Of a stretch of DNA of 64,000 nucleotides, positions 10,064 to 19,687 are shown in pieces. The DNA is taken from NCBI GenBank assembly GCA_963717115.1, contig CAVQVO010000020.1:1222640-1286639 (forward strand), in the 5' to 3' direction. Under the pieces are notes generated by a model. That model ran no database searches and was not told where the DNA came from. It saw nothing but the letters and a program-made list of their open reading frames with translations. Both the position numbers and the translations under genes were made by a program. The DNA is from JBBQUN01 sp963717115 (lineage in GTDB: Bacteria > Actinomycetota > Acidimicrobiia > Acidimicrobiales > SZUA-35). How positions within the stretch are numbered: position 1 is the first letter of the stretch; each line of letters opens with the position of its first letter.

Positions 10064-10843
10064 CTAGGGCAGGACGCCGTGGGATTCGCGCTGCGACGCC
10101 GCGACCCGTGGCTCTCGCCGTGGTGGAGTTGCTGGTGGAGCAGCGTCGAGGTGCGCAACCGCCGCTCGAGGTGCTGTTCCATGATGCGCGACGCAAGGTG
10201 TTCGAGTTCGGACGCCGTGGCCGGGTCGGTCGTTTCCAGCACGTGCCGCACGCGGCCGGCGAAGAGCGACATGAGCGCCACTCGGGCGGCCTCACTCAGC
10301 GGTTCGCCTCGGCGGCAGCCCTGGCACAGCACACCACCCTCGTGGATCTCGATCGAGACCAGGTCCTCGGTGGCGCCGCACACGACGCAGGCATCGAGCA
10401 TCGGTGCCACACCCTCGAGGACCAGCACCTTGGCGGCGAAAGCCGGCACCACGAGCGGATTGCCGCCCCGATCGAGCTCGCCGAGGGCCCCGACCAGCAG
10501 TTTGAACAGCGCCGGGTTCGATTCGTCCTCGAGACCCACCTGATCGACGATCTCGAGCAGGATCGTCGCCCGTGCGAAGCGATCGATGTCGGTCCGCAGG
10601 TTCGCGATGGAGCTGCTCGGTCTCGGCCTGGGTCACGATGTCGAGGTTGCGGCCCTCGTAGAGCTGCAGCTGGGCCACGCATCCGGGTTCGAGCCGGCTG
10701 CCGAAGCGGCTCTTGGTCCGTCGCACTCCCTTGGCGACGGCCCGGACCTTGCCGTGGGCCCGGGTGTAGAGCACCACGATCCGATCGGCCTCGCCGAGCT
10801 TGTAGGTGCGCAGCACCACGCCGGTGTCGCGGTAGAGCGTCAC
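10064..10843 (-). CDS. recO: DNA repair protein RecO (frameshifted)
   Basis: RecO loads RecA with RecF and RecR during gap repair. The N-terminal OB fold (TGVVLRTYKLGEADRIVVLYT, GKVRAVAKGVRRTKSRFG) is in one frame. The helical and zinc part (LLEIVDQVGLEDE; CVVCGATEDLVSI with GGVLCQGCR) is in another, with a one-base shift near 10,605 joining them. A second shift near 10,120 would bring the end to the TAG at 10,064, giving the usual length of about 255 residues; without it the frame runs on into the neighbouring gene. The GTG start at 10,843 overlaps the uppS stop (GTGA), consistent with the common uppS-recO coupling. Confidence 0.9.
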
Positions 10844-11557
10844 CGCTCGTCGTTCAATCCGCCGAACCGGCGATCACGGCGTTGGTACTCGAGGACGGCG
10901 TCGGCGAGGTGCTGTCGCCGGAACGCCGGCCAGTAGTCCTCGACGAACACCAGCTCGGCGTAGGTCGCCTGCCACAGCAAGAAGTTCGAGATGCGATGCT
11001 CGCCCGACGTGCGGATCCACAGGTCGACCTCGGGCATCTCGGGGTCGTAGAGACGCGACTCGATGCTGGCCTCGGTCACCTCGGTTCCGTCGGCCACCAG
11101 GGATCGCACGGCGTCGACCAGCTCGGCCCGTCCGCCGTAGTTGAAGGCGATGGTGAGGGTGAGGGCGGTGTTGTCCTTGGTCAGGGCGATGGACTCGTCC
11201 ATCCGCCGGATGAGGCGCTTCGGGACCCGCCAGTTCGCGCCGGCCGATGAACCGGATGCGCACGCCGAGCTCGTCGAGCTCGTGACTGCGTCGCACGAGG
11301 AGCGACTCGTTGAAGCCCATCAGGTACCGGACCTCGTCGATCGGACGGATCCAGTTCTCGGTCGAGAAGGCGTAGACGGTGAGCCATTCGATGCCGAGGT
11401 CGAGGGCCCCGTAGACGGCGTCGAGGAGGGCCTCTTCGCCGGCGGCGTGGCCCTGCGTCCGCTTCAGACCCCGTTGCTGGGCCCAACGCCCGTTGCCGTC
11501 CATCACGCACGAGACGTGCCGGGGCACTCGCTGCAGATCGATGCCGGTCAGGTCCAT
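10840..11557 (-). CDS. uppS: Isoprenyl (undecaprenyl) diphosphate synthase (frameshifted)
   Basis: Cis-prenyltransferase that makes the C55 lipid carrier for cell-wall synthesis from farnesyl diphosphate and isopentenyl diphosphate. The signature HVSCVMDGNGRWAQQRG near the N-terminus contains the catalytic Asp. LTVYAFSTENWIRP and the C-terminal EVDLWIRTSGEHRISNFLLW motif complete the family pattern. A single-base shift near 11,243, in the stretch coding RRNWRVPKRL, splits it into two frames. I use the ATG at 11,557; an in-frame GTG a little upstream is possible. Its stop overlaps the recO start by four bases. Confidence 0.94.
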
Positions 11558-11597
11558 GGACGGGGGTGCTTCCACGGGGCGCACGGTACCCGCCGAC

Positions 11598-12816
11598 TCA
11601 CCCGGTCGGTGCGATGACCGGGGCCCGATCGGCCTCGGACGTGCCCGACCCTCGCTCAGGGGGTGTCGGCCGGGGCGCTGTCGGGCCGGACGAGCCCGCC
11701 GAACTCGGGGCCGCCGTGGTGGCGGCGTGGTCGGGGCCGGCGTGGTCGGGGCGGGGGTGGGCGGCGTGTCGAGATCGTGGTCGGCGGGGTCGACGACCTC
11801 GGGAGTCGTCACCGCGTGGGATCGCCCGACCGTGGTCGGCGAGCTCGACGGTGCGTCGGTGGTGGCGGGAGCACCGGTCGTGGCCGGTCGGCGCCGCACG
11901 GTGGTGACCGGACGTTGCGGGGCCGCGGTCGGGGCCGGGGCGGCGGCCACGGTGGTCGGGGGCACCGTCGTTGGTGGCACGGTCGTCGGGGCCCGGGTCG
12001 CGGGCACGGTGGTGGGGGGAATGGTCGACGGGGCCGTGGTCGGCGGGTTCGTGGAGGCCACGGTGGATGGCTGTGGTCGGCACCGGGGCGTCGGTGTCGG
12101 TGGTGGTCGACGAGGAACCGCCAAGTGCGGCGATCAGCACGATGGCGACGATCAACGCCGCCAGACCGGACAGTCCCAGGAGGAGGGGTCGGCGCCACGG
12201 ACGACTGGGTTCGTACTCGGCCGGGATGAACGGGATCGGTTCGTCGACCATCGCCGCGAACCGGATCGTCGGCGACGGGTGCGGCCAGTCGGGTCGGCGT
12301 TGCGCTCGGGGCGCTCACCGAAGAACCACGTCCGGGGAGCGACGGGATCGACCGCCGGGGAGGCGAAGCATCGGGAACGAGCGGACCGAAGATGCGGATC
12401 TTGGTCGCGTCGGGTGGCGTCTTGGCGGCCGGCGGTTCGACGGTGATCGTTGCGAAGAGACGGGGACGAGTCACCTCGGCGTTCGGATCGACGGGGATCG
12501 GATCCCGGTCGGGTCGTGGAGATCGAGATCGAGATCGGACAGCGGGGCGAAGAGGAGATGGGCGACCGCGTCCCAGGGAGGCCATCCTCGGCGTCGGCCT
12601 CGGCATCGGAGTCGGACCGTCGGGGCCGCAGCGTCGAGTCGGTCCGCCGAGCCCGTCGACCGTCGTCCGGGAGCTCGTCGTCCGACGACCGGGTGTCGGA
12701 GACCGGGGCGTCGTCGGCCGGACCGAGTCCTCGGGCGCGTCGACCGGAGCGTCACGCAGGTCGATCTCGTCGGGGAGGTCGACACCATTGGGGGTCATCG
12801 GGGTCTGATCGATCAT
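11598..12816 (-). CDS. Single-pass membrane protein with Thr/Pro-rich tail (several frameshifts)
   Basis: I do not recognise a named family. Joining frames gives one protein of roughly 400 residues. It starts at the ATG at 12,816 (MIDQTPMTPNGVDLPDEIDL) and continues through an acidic and proline-rich cytoplasmic part. A segment reading TWFFGERPERNADP then DWPHPSPTIRFAAMVDEP leads into one transmembrane helix (LLLGLSGLAALIVAIVLIAAL) and a long Thr/Pro/Ala-rich outer tail (repeats of PPTTV, PTTPAP). The stop is at 11,598. At least five single-base shifts, mostly in C or G runs, break it (about 12,650, 12,365, 12,290, 12,070 and 11,720). The N-terminus and TM are credible; exact residues between are not. 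It sits just upstream of uppS on the same strand and could share its transcript. Confidence 0.55.
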
Positions 12817-12907
12817 TGCCTGGTCCTGGCGGGCCGGTCGCTCGTCGCCGAACGATGGCGATGGCTTCGTACGCACTTGTCCGAGAGTACAACCTAGGCT
12901 CGATGCC

Positions 12908-14839
12908 ATGTCCATCGCCGCCCGACTGTTGGGCAAAGTGACACAAACGCTTCCCGGGGGTGGCGAAGCCCGAGACGGCCAGATCCGAATGACCGAGGCC
13001 GTCGCCAAGGCCCTGACCGGGCCCGACACGATCCTCATCGAGGCCGGAACCGGAACCGGCAAGTCCGTCGCCTACCTCGCCCCGGTGATCTCGGCCGGGA
13101 AGCGAGCGGTGGTGGCGACGGCAACGATCGCCCTGCAGGGTCAGCTGGTCGACAAAGACGTCCCGCTCGTGGCCCGGGCACTGGGCAAGGACGTCTCGGT
13201 CGCCGTCCTGAAGGGGCGCAGCAACTACGTGTGCCGCCAGCGACTGGTCGAACTCGAGCGGGCCGACCACGCCGAACAGCTCGATCTCCTGGGCGGTCGG
13301 GCCCGCCCCCCCGAACTCGATTCGCTCGTCGAGTGGGCCGATCACTCGCCGACCGGCGACCGCGAAGACCTCGACGAACTCCCGAGCCCCGACCTGTGGC
13401 GGGCCGTGAGCGTCGGTCCCGACGAATGCCCCGGGGCGGCGCGCTGCCCCTCCGGCGGGTCCTGTTTCTCGGAACTGGCGCGGGCGGCAGCGATGGAAGC
13501 CGACGTCATCGTCACCAATCACCACTACTACGGGCTCCACCTGGCCACCGGGGGAGCCCTCCTCCCCGACCACGACGCCGTCGTCTTCGACGAAGCACAC
13601 CACCTGCCCGAGGTGATCAGCGCCACCTGCGGCACCGAGGTCTCGGGCGGCCGATTCCGGGGCCTGGCCCGACAGACCCGGCGGATCCTCACCGATGACC
13701 GCGCCCCGGAACTGCTCGACAAGTCGGCCATCGACCTCGACACGGCACTTCGGCCCCACCGTGGACGGACCGTCCGCTTCGATCCCGACCTGGTCGGGGT
13801 CATGGTCACGGCCCGTGATCGGGCCGACCGGGTGCTCGGCGCCGTCCGCAAGATCGAAACCGCCGACGGTTCCGACACCGCCGCCAAGGTCGAGCGCATC
13901 GTGATGGCCGCCACCTCCCTGGTCGACGGCATCGACGCCGTCCTCGAAGCCGACGACACCGACGTGATCTGGGTCGACGGCTCGGACCACGCACCGGTGC
14001 TGCGCCGCACCCCGCTCGACGTGGGCTCGATCCTGCAGGGTGCGCTGTGGGGCAAGCGAACGGTGGTCCTGACCTCGGCGACCCTGCCCGACGGGCTCGT
14101 CGCCCAGCTCGGGCTGCCCGACGACCTGTCGGTCACCCGTGTCGGCTCGACGTTCGACTACGCCTCGCAGGGCCTGCTGTACTGCGCGACCCACCTGCCC
14201 GAGCCCCGAAGCCCCGACGCCCGGGCGGCCATCCGGAGCGAGATCGCCGACCTGGCCCGGGCCGCCGGCGGACGGACGCTGGGGTTGTTCACCTCGTCGT
14301 CGGCCATGAACGAGGCCGCCACCTATCTGCGCGACGAACTCGATCTCACGGTCCTGGTCCAGGGGGAACAGTCGAAGGCCGCCCTGATCGAGACCTTCCG
14401 CGACGATCCCCGATCCGTGCTGCTCGCCACCCTGTCGTTCTGGCAGGGCGTCGACCTGCCCGGCGACACCCTGACCCTGGTCACGATCGACCGGATCCCG
14501 TTTCCCCGGCCCGACGAACCCGTTCTGCAGGCTCGCCGAGACCTCGCCGGTCCGGCCGCCTTCCGGACCGTCGACCTGCCCCGGGCCCAGATCCTCCTGG
14601 CCCAGGCCGCCGGTCGGTTGATCCGCCGCTCCGACGACCGGGGCGTGGTCGCCGTCCTCGACACCCGGCTGGCCACGAACCGCTCCTACCGCTGGGATCT
14701 CATCAACGCCATGCCCGAGCTCTCGCGTACGCGCGACCGCGACGAGGTGATCGCGTTCCTGCGCAATCTCGACGCCGAGGCGAGCGCCGCAGTCGACGTC
14801 GCCGGACCGGCGCGGTCGGCGGTGGGGTCCGACCGGTGA
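12908..14839 (+). CDS. dinG: ATP-dependent DNA helicase, DinG/YoaA (XPD-like) family
   Basis: SF2 helicase of the XPD-like group, which unwinds damaged or structured DNA. Walker A is at residues 45-53 (EAGTGTGKS), and the DEAH box (VVFDEAHHLP) is near residue 226. Motifs V and VI are seen in SFWQGVDLPG and QAAGRLIRRSDDRG. Four cysteines at about 109, 174, 180 and 186 have the spacing expected for the 4Fe-4S cluster of this group. At 643 residues it is full length. The ATG at 12,908 follows a short gap after the start of the divergent membrane-protein gene, so a divergent promoter region is likely at 12,820-12,905. It overlaps the next gene by GTGA. Confidence 0.93.
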   Translation: MSIAARLLGKVTQTLPGGGEARDGQIRMTEAVAKALTGPDTILIEAGTGTGKSVAYLAPVISAGKRAVVATATIALQGQLVDKDVPLVARALGKDVSVAVLKGRSNYVCRQRLVELERADHAEQLDLLGGRARPPELDSLVEWADHSPTGDREDLDELPSPDLWRAVSVGPDECPGAARCPSGGSCFSELARAAAMEADVIVTNHHYYGLHLATGGALLPDHDAVVFDEAHHLPEVISATCGTEVSGGRFRGLARQTRRILTDDRAPELLDKSAIDLDTALRPHRGRTVRFDPDLVGVMVTARDRADRVLGAVRKIETADGSDTAAKVERIVMAATSLVDGIDAVLEADDTDVIWVDGSDHAPVLRRTPLDVGSILQGALWGKRTVVLTSATLPDGLVAQLGLPDDLSVTRVGSTFDYASQGLLYCATHLPEPRSPDARAAIRSEIADLARAAGGRTLGLFTSSSAMNEAATYLRDELDLTVLVQGEQSKAALIETFRDDPRSVLLATLSFWQGVDLPGDTLTLVTIDRIPFPRPDEPVLQARRDLAGPAAFRTVDLPRAQILLAQAAGRLIRRSDDRGVVAVLDTRLATNRSYRWDLINAMPELSRTRDRDEVIAFLRNLDAEASAAVDVAGPARSAVGSDR

Positions 14840-15501
14840 GGTCGGTTCCCTGGATCACGTTCTACGTCGGGTTGCTGGTCGGCGGGGGTTTCGCCATGGG
14901 GACCCTGTTCCGGTGGCGCGTGGTGCGCCCCGGCGGCGAACGGCTCCCGTCCGCCGCCGGTGGGCCCGAACCGGGCCGAATCGACCCGGCGCTGGTCGAC
15001 GGAGCGATCGAGGCGCTGCTCGCCCTGGGCTGGTCGATCGTCTCCTTGGCCGTCATCGACGCGATCGCTCCCGGCAGCGCCGGCTTTCGGGACTCGTCGG
15101 CCGTCGGATTCCTGTCGTCCCAGACGTTGACGGCCTGGGAATCGGCGTCGTTGTGGGCGTCGCTGGCCCTGCTGTGCGGCCTCATGTTCCCGTTCCCGTT
15201 CCGGCCCGATCGCGGCACCAGCGGCCTCGCCGGTGCGTTCGCCATCGTGGCGTTCCGCCTACCGATCGTTGCGTTCGTCGCGGCTGCGGCGTTCTTCGCG
15301 TCGCAGATGCTCGGTGGCGGTCAGCGACGCTCGCTCTCGTTCGGACTCGCGATCATGCCGCTCGCCGAATGGGGGTCGTCGATCTTCGGCATCCGCGCTG
15401 CGTGGGGGTTCGTGCACGGCCCCGAGACCGCGATCTGGGTCACCGCCCTCGTCGGGGCCCTCGCCGCCCGACGCATCGAGCGCCCGACCGACCTCGCCTG
15501 A
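14836..15501 (+). CDS. Multi-pass membrane protein, unknown function
   Basis: I do not recognise a family. The 221-residue product has about five hydrophobic segments: WITFYVGLLVGGGFAMGTL at the start, ALLALGWSIVSLAVIDAIA, SLWASLALLCGLMFPF, AFRLPIVAFVAAAAFFA and a final one near AIWVTALVGALAA. It has no obvious catalytic motif. The GTG at 14,836 overlaps the stop of the DinG-type helicase (GTGA), so the two are translationally coupled. It ends just ahead of a stem-loop that separates it from the convergent era operon. Confidence 0.6.
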   Translation: MRSVPWITFYVGLLVGGGFAMGTLFRWRVVRPGGERLPSAAGGPEPGRIDPALVDGAIEALLALGWSIVSLAVIDAIAPGSAGFRDSSAVGFLSSQTLTAWESASLWASLALLCGLMFPFPFRPDRGTSGLAGAFAIVAFRLPIVAFVAAAAFFASQMLGGGQRRSLSFGLAIMPLAEWGSSIFGIRAAWGFVHGPETAIWVTALVGALAARRIERPTDLA

Positions 15502-15523
15502 CACCCACCCCCGAACCCCCGCC

Positions 15524-15571
15524 GATTTCGAGAGGCTGAGCGCCGGTTTCGTCGCTCAGGCTCTCGAAATC
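15524..15571. terminator. Bidirectional stem-loop between convergent genes
   Basis: An 18-bp inverted repeat with one mismatch: GATTTCGAGAGGCTGAGC at 15,524-15,541 and its complement at 15,554-15,571, with a 12-base loop. It lies between the stop codons of the plus-strand membrane protein and the minus-strand era gene, so it can serve as terminator for both. The arms are AT-richer at their bases than the surroundings. Confidence 0.65.
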
Positions 15572-15630
15572 GGGGTGGGAGGTGGGGATTCGGGGTGGGA
15601 GGTGGGGATCGGGGTGGGAGGTGGGGTTTC
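15571..15630. repeat. G-rich short tandem repeat, three units
   Basis: Three imperfect copies of a 19-20 base unit built from GGGGTGGGAGGTGGGG, at 15,571-15,590, 15,591-15,609 and 15,610-15,630. They lie immediately downstream of the stem-loop and before the era stop. The many G runs of three or four bases could form G-quadruplexes on the plus strand. The stretch has no coding signal. Confidence 0.7.
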
Positions 15631-15658
15631 GGGGGTTGGGGTGAGCGTGAAGGCTCGG

Positions 15659-16630
15659 TCAGTAGCCGAGTTCTTCGATGCGTTCGGGGTTGTGGTGCCA
15701 GTTGCGGTCGACGGTGACGAACAGCTCGAGGTAGGTGTTGGCGGGCAGCCGGCGACGGGCCCGCTCCCCCACCTCCTTCAGCATCTCGCCACCCTTGCCG
15801 ATCACGATCGCCTTCTGCGACTCCCGCTCGACCAGGATCTCGACCCGGACGTAGGGCGGCTCCCACTCGGCGATCCGGGTGGCCACCGAATGGGGCACCT
15901 CGTCGCGGGTGGCCCGGAGGAGTTGCTCGCGCACCAGTTCGGCCACCCAGTGGGTCGGGTTCTGATCGGTGATCTGACCCGGCGGGTACCAGTGTGGGCC
16001 GCGCGGCATGCGCGACGAGAGATGATCGACGAGTCGATCGAGGCCGTCACCGGTCTGGGCCGAGACCGGGAAGTACGCCGAGGCGTCGAGGTGGGCGACC
16101 GCCGCCAACTGCCGCCCGATCTTCTCGGGACCCAGGTTGTCGATCTTGTTGGCAACGATCACCGTCTTGGCCGGATCGAGCTTCTCGACCAGGAACGCGT
16201 CGCCTCGACCGAACCCGGCCCGGGCGTCGAACACGAAACAGATCAGATCGACCCCGCTGTTGGCCTCGGTGGCCGTGGCGTTGAGGCGCCGGCCGAGGGC
16301 GCTGCGTGGTTTGCCGACGCCGGGGGTGTCGACGAACACGATCTGGGCGTCGTCGTGGTTGAGCACGCCCCGGATCTGGTGCCGGGTGGTCTGCGCCTTG
16401 TTGGAGGTGATCGACACCTTCGAGTGCAGGATCTTGTTGAGCAGGGTGGACTTGCCGGTGTTGGGCCGGCCGTAGAGCGTCACGAAACCCGAACGGAAGT
16501 CCTCGTCGTCGGACGGCCCGAGCCCGTCGATCGCCGTTGCGGCGACGCCGGTCAGGTCGGGGAAGTCGGGATCGTCGAGGTCGGCCTCGTCGTCCCACTC
16601 ATCGGATGGCGCACGGTCGTGATCGGTCAT
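15659..16630 (-). CDS. era: GTPase Era
   Basis: Era binds 16S rRNA and assists 30S assembly. The GTPase motifs are G1 (GRPNTGKST), G3 (DTPGVGKP), G4 (NKID) and G5 (VSAQTG). The C-terminal KH domain carries the RIEILVERESQK-like element and GKGGEMLKEVG. An acidic N-terminal extension of about 45 residues (DEWDDEADLDDPDFPD) precedes the G domain, making it 323 residues against about 300 in most bacteria. Its start is two bases from the stop of the CorC-type gene, the end of a tight phoH-ybeY-corC-era operon. Confidence 0.96.
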   Translation of the reverse strand: MTDHDRAPSDEWDDEADLDDPDFPDLTGVAATAIDGLGPSDDEDFRSGFVTLYGRPNTGKSTLLNKILHSKVSITSNKAQTTRHQIRGVLNHDDAQIVFVDTPGVGKPRSALGRRLNATATEANSGVDLICFVFDARAGFGRGDAFLVEKLDPAKTVIVANKIDNLGPEKIGRQLAAVAHLDASAYFPVSAQTGDGLDRLVDHLSSRMPRGPHWYPPGQITDQNPTHWVAELVREQLLRATRDEVPHSVATRIAEWEPPYVRVEILVERESQKAIVIGKGGEMLKEVGERARRRLPANTYLELFVTVDRNWHHNPERIEELGY

Positions 16631-16632
16631 GG

Positions 16633-17973
16633 TCAGCGTCGCCGCTCGGTGCTCTCGGGTTCGTCGTCGGCCGGTTCGACCGATCGGGGAAGGATCTTGA
16701 CCTTCAGGATGCGCCGACCCTGGACCCGCTCCACCCGCAGGGGGTAGCCGTCACACACCCGGGTCTCGCCCTCGGTGGGAACGCGACCGAACGCATCGAA
16801 CACCAGGCCACCCACGGTGTCCCAGTCGCCCTCGGGCAGCTGGAGTCCGGCGATGTGGTTGAGTTCGTCGATCAGGATGCGAGCATCGACCCGCAGGGAA
16901 CCGTCGCGGAGCCGCTGGATCAGCGGCTCCTCCTTGTCGTATTCGTCGACGATCTCACCGACGAGCTCCTCGATCAGGTCTTCGAGGGTGACCAGGCCGG
17001 CGGTCCCCCCGTACTCGTCGACGGCGATGGCCATGTGGTACGAGTGGCGCTGCATCTCTCGGAGCAGTTCGGCGACCTTCTTGGTCTCGGGGACGAAGCG
17101 GGCCTCGCGGCGGAGCTCGCCGACCGAGACCTCGGTCTTGCCGTCGAGCTCGGCCCGGATCAGGTCCTTGACGTACACGAGCCCGACCACGTCGTCGACG
17201 TTCTCGCCGACGACCGGCATGCGTGAATACCCCAGCTCCGACGACAGCTCGAGGGCGTCGGCGACGGTCGCCGCCTCGGCGACCGTCGCCATGTCGGTGC
17301 GGTGCACCATGACTTCTCGCACGACGGTGTCGCCGAACTCGATGACCGATTCGATGAGGTCTCGCTCGGTCTTCTCGAGCACCTCGTCCTCGACCGCGGC
17401 GTCGGCGAGGGCGATGAGTTCCTCGGGAGAGGCGAACGGACCCCGACGCAGCCCCTTGCCCGGCACGATCACGTTCGACAGCCCGATCAGACCGGCGGCG
17501 AGCAGACGGATCGGCCCGGCCGTTGCGAAGGCCGCCACCGGGCGGGCCAGGGCGATCGCCACCCGTTCGGCGTGCAGGATGCCCAGCGTGCGTGGCACCG
17601 CCTCGGCGACCACGAACACCACGGCGATGTTGAGGGCGACGGCGACGACGACCCCGAGGTCGTTGAGCCAGCGGGTGGCCAGATGGGTCAGGATGGCGGT
17701 CTCGGCCACCTGGGCGATCACGGTGACCAGCCGGAGCGGGTTGAGCAGGGCCTCGGGGTGTTCGAGGAGCGCCGCCGCCCGCTTGGCCCGCTTCGGCTGG
17801 TGCTCGGCCAGGGCTTCGATGCGGACCGGGCTGGTGTGCGACAGGGCCGACTCGACGGTGACGAACGCGAGGACGAGGGCGAGGAGCGCCACGACGGCGG
17901 CGCCCTGGGCCAGGTCGGTTCCGGTGACCGCGGCGACGAGGGGCGTCGGCGGCAGGAGCGGGAGCGGGATCAC
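16633..17973 (-). CDS. CNNM/CorC family transporter-like protein (hemolysin family)
   Basis: Membrane protein of the HlyC/CorC group, linked to magnesium or cobalt efflux. The N-terminal DUF21/CNNM domain with about four membrane segments covers roughly residues 1-190. A CBS-domain pair follows (FGDTVVREVMVHRTDM, MPVVGENVDDVVGLVYVKDL, HMAIAVDEYGGTAGLVTLEDL), then the C-terminal CorC_HlyC domain (VDARILIDELN, GGLVFDAFGRVP). At 446 residues it is of usual length. It overlaps ybeY by four bases and is followed within two bases by era. The transported ion is inferred from the family only. Confidence 0.9.
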   Translation of the reverse strand: MIPLPLLPPTPLVAAVTGTDLAQGAAVVALLALVLAFVTVESALSHTSPVRIEALAEHQPKRAKRAAALLEHPEALLNPLRLVTVIAQVAETAILTHLATRWLNDLGVVVAVALNIAVVFVVAEAVPRTLGILHAERVAIALARPVAAFATAGPIRLLAAGLIGLSNVIVPGKGLRRGPFASPEELIALADAAVEDEVLEKTERDLIESVIEFGDTVVREVMVHRTDMATVAEAATVADALELSSELGYSRMPVVGENVDDVVGLVYVKDLIRAELDGKTEVSVGELRREARFVPETKKVAELLREMQRHSYHMAIAVDEYGGTAGLVTLEDLIEELVGEIVDEYDKEEPLIQRLRDGSLRVDARILIDELNHIAGLQLPEGDWDTVGGLVFDAFGRVPTEGETRVCDGYPLRVERVQGRRILKVKILPRSVEPADDEPESTERRR

Positions 17974-18506
17974 CGATCGACGGCGTCGGTCGGGGCCGGT
18001 ACGGGGTGGGAGAAGCCCAGGTCGGCGAGGTGGCGTCGCTCGCCGGCCTGCATGAGCGCCGTCTCGACCGGATCGGCGTGGTCGTGACCGAGGAGGTGCA
18101 GCACGCCGTGGATCGTCAACAGGGCGAACTCGGCGGCCGGTGTCCCGGCGTGTTCACCGGCCTGGGCGGCGGCGACGGAGGGGCACAGGACGACGTCGCC
18201 GACCATGGGCGGCTCGTCACCGGGGGCGCTGAACGGATCGGGATCGAGGGGGAAGGCGAGCACGTCGGTGGGGCCGTCGACCCCCAGATGGTCCCGGTTC
18301 AGTTCGGTGATCGTCGCGCGGTCGACGAGGTGCAGGTCGACCCGGGCCTCGGTGAGCCCTTCGCCGCGGAGGACCTCGACCGCCACTCGACACAGCGCCT
18401 CGAGGTCGACCTCGACCTCGGGTTCGGCGTCGAAACCGGCGACGACGAGCCGATCGTCGGATACGAGCGCATCGGGAGCGACGGAGCCATCGGGTTCGTC
18501 GATCAT
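17970..18506 (-). CDS. ybeY: Endoribonuclease YbeY
   Basis: YbeY is a zinc endoribonuclease for 16S rRNA 3'-end maturation and ribosome quality control. The metal motif HGVLHLLGHDH with the three spaced histidines is at the C-terminal third, preceded by the family's DVLAFPLDPD segment. At 178 residues it is slightly longer than average because of an N-terminal extension. It overlaps phoH upstream and the CorC gene downstream by four bases each. Confidence 0.95.
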   Translation of the reverse strand: MIDEPDGSVAPDALVSDDRLVVAGFDAEPEVEVDLEALCRVAVEVLRGEGLTEARVDLHLVDRATITELNRDHLGVDGPTDVLAFPLDPDPFSAPGDEPPMVGDVVLCPSVAAAQAGEHAGTPAAEFALLTIHGVLHLLGHDHADPVETALMQAGERRHLADLGFSHPVPAPTDAVDR

Positions 18507-19453
18507 CGCTGCCGTTCGTCGTGGCGGGTGTAGGCGTCGACGATGTCCTGGACGATCTTGTGCCGCACGACGTCACGACTGTCGAGGCGTACGAAGGCCA
18601 TCCCCTCGATGCCCTGCAGGATGTCGTGGACCCCGATGAGTCCCGACCGCGACCCCTGCACGTCGACCTGGGTGGTGTCGCCGGTGACGACGACCTTGGA
18701 GTTGAACCCGATGCGGGTGAGGAACATCTTCATCTGTTCGGGCGTGGTGTTCTGAGCCTCGTCGAGGATGATGAAGCTGTCGTTGAGGGTGCGACCTCGC
18801 ATGAAGGCCAGCGGGGCGACCTCGACCTGGTTGCGTTCGAACATCTTGGCCATGCCCTCGGCCCCCACCATGTCGTGGAGGGCGTCGTAGAGCGGTCGGA
18901 GATAGGGATCGACCTTCGACATGAGGTCGCCGGGCAGGTAGCCGAGTCGTTCGCCGGCTTCGACCGCCGGCCGGGTGAGCAGGATGCGATCGACTTCCTT
19001 GGCCTGCAGAGCGGCGACGGCACAGGCCACCGCCAACCAGCTCTTGCCGGTACCGGCCGGTCCGATGCCGAAGGTGACGATGTTGGTCCGGATGGTGTCG
19101 ATGTAGCGCTTCTGCCCACCGGTCTTTGGTCGCACGGGCTTGCCGCGGGCGGTGTTGAGGATGTGTTCGGTCAGCACCACCGATGGAACCTCGTCGATCG
19201 AGACCATGTGCAGCGCCCGGCGCACGGTCGAGGACTCGATCGCCTGGCCCTGCTCGAGCACGAGCACGAGTTCGTTGATGACCGTCGAGGCCGCTGCGGC
19301 GTGTTCACCGTCGATGGTGACCTCGTTGCCGCGCACGTGGATCCGGACACCCAGCGTCTTCTCGATGACACGGAGGTACTCGTCGCGTTCGCCGAGCAAG
19401 CCCACCATGAGCTGATTGTTGGCAATACTGATCTTCACCGGGGGGCTCGTCAT
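18503..19453 (-). CDS. phoH: PhoH-like ATPase
   Basis: Cytoplasmic ATPase of the PhoH group, thought to act in RNA metabolism with YbeY. An N-terminal KH-like part (residues 1-90) is followed by the RecA-like domain: Walker A GIGPAGTGKSWLAVA, then LTRPAVEAGERLGYLPGD and Walker B FIILDEAQNTTPEQMKMFL with GDTTQVD. Length is 316 residues, normal. The ATG at 19,453 is the first gene of the phoH-ybeY-corC-era set, so the promoter should lie in 19,454-19,687, shared with the divergent pseudokinase gene. Confidence 0.95.
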   Translation of the reverse strand: MTSPPVKISIANNQLMVGLLGERDEYLRVIEKTLGVRIHVRGNEVTIDGEHAAAASTVINELVLVLEQGQAIESSTVRRALHMVSIDEVPSVVLTEHILNTARGKPVRPKTGGQKRYIDTIRTNIVTFGIGPAGTGKSWLAVACAVAALQAKEVDRILLTRPAVEAGERLGYLPGDLMSKVDPYLRPLYDALHDMVGAEGMAKMFERNQVEVAPLAFMRGRTLNDSFIILDEAQNTTPEQMKMFLTRIGFNSKVVVTGDTTQVDVQGSRSGLIGVHDILQGIEGMAFVRLDSRDVVRHKIVQDIVDAYTRHDERQR

Positions 19454-19687
19454 GTTCGTGCCGAGGCTATCCGGTCGCGTGTGATCGACGCCGGGGATTC
19501 CCCTCGACAGATCGGACGGGCGCCGATACCGTCTTCGGAGCGAGGCCTCGATGACCGCCTCGCCCGGTCGATGTGGGTGGCCCGAAGCCCCTCCGTCGCC
19601 TCCGCGGTTGCCGCCGCCCCGGTCGTCCGAACCCCTTTCCGACCGTTCCGGCCGACGCCGGCGCGGTCTCCCGGTCCGGAGATCATC

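Noticed and set aside
15571..15630. CRISPR array
   Set aside because: Three directly adjacent G-rich units without spacers; this is a simple tandem repeat. No other spaced repeat array was noticed in the window.
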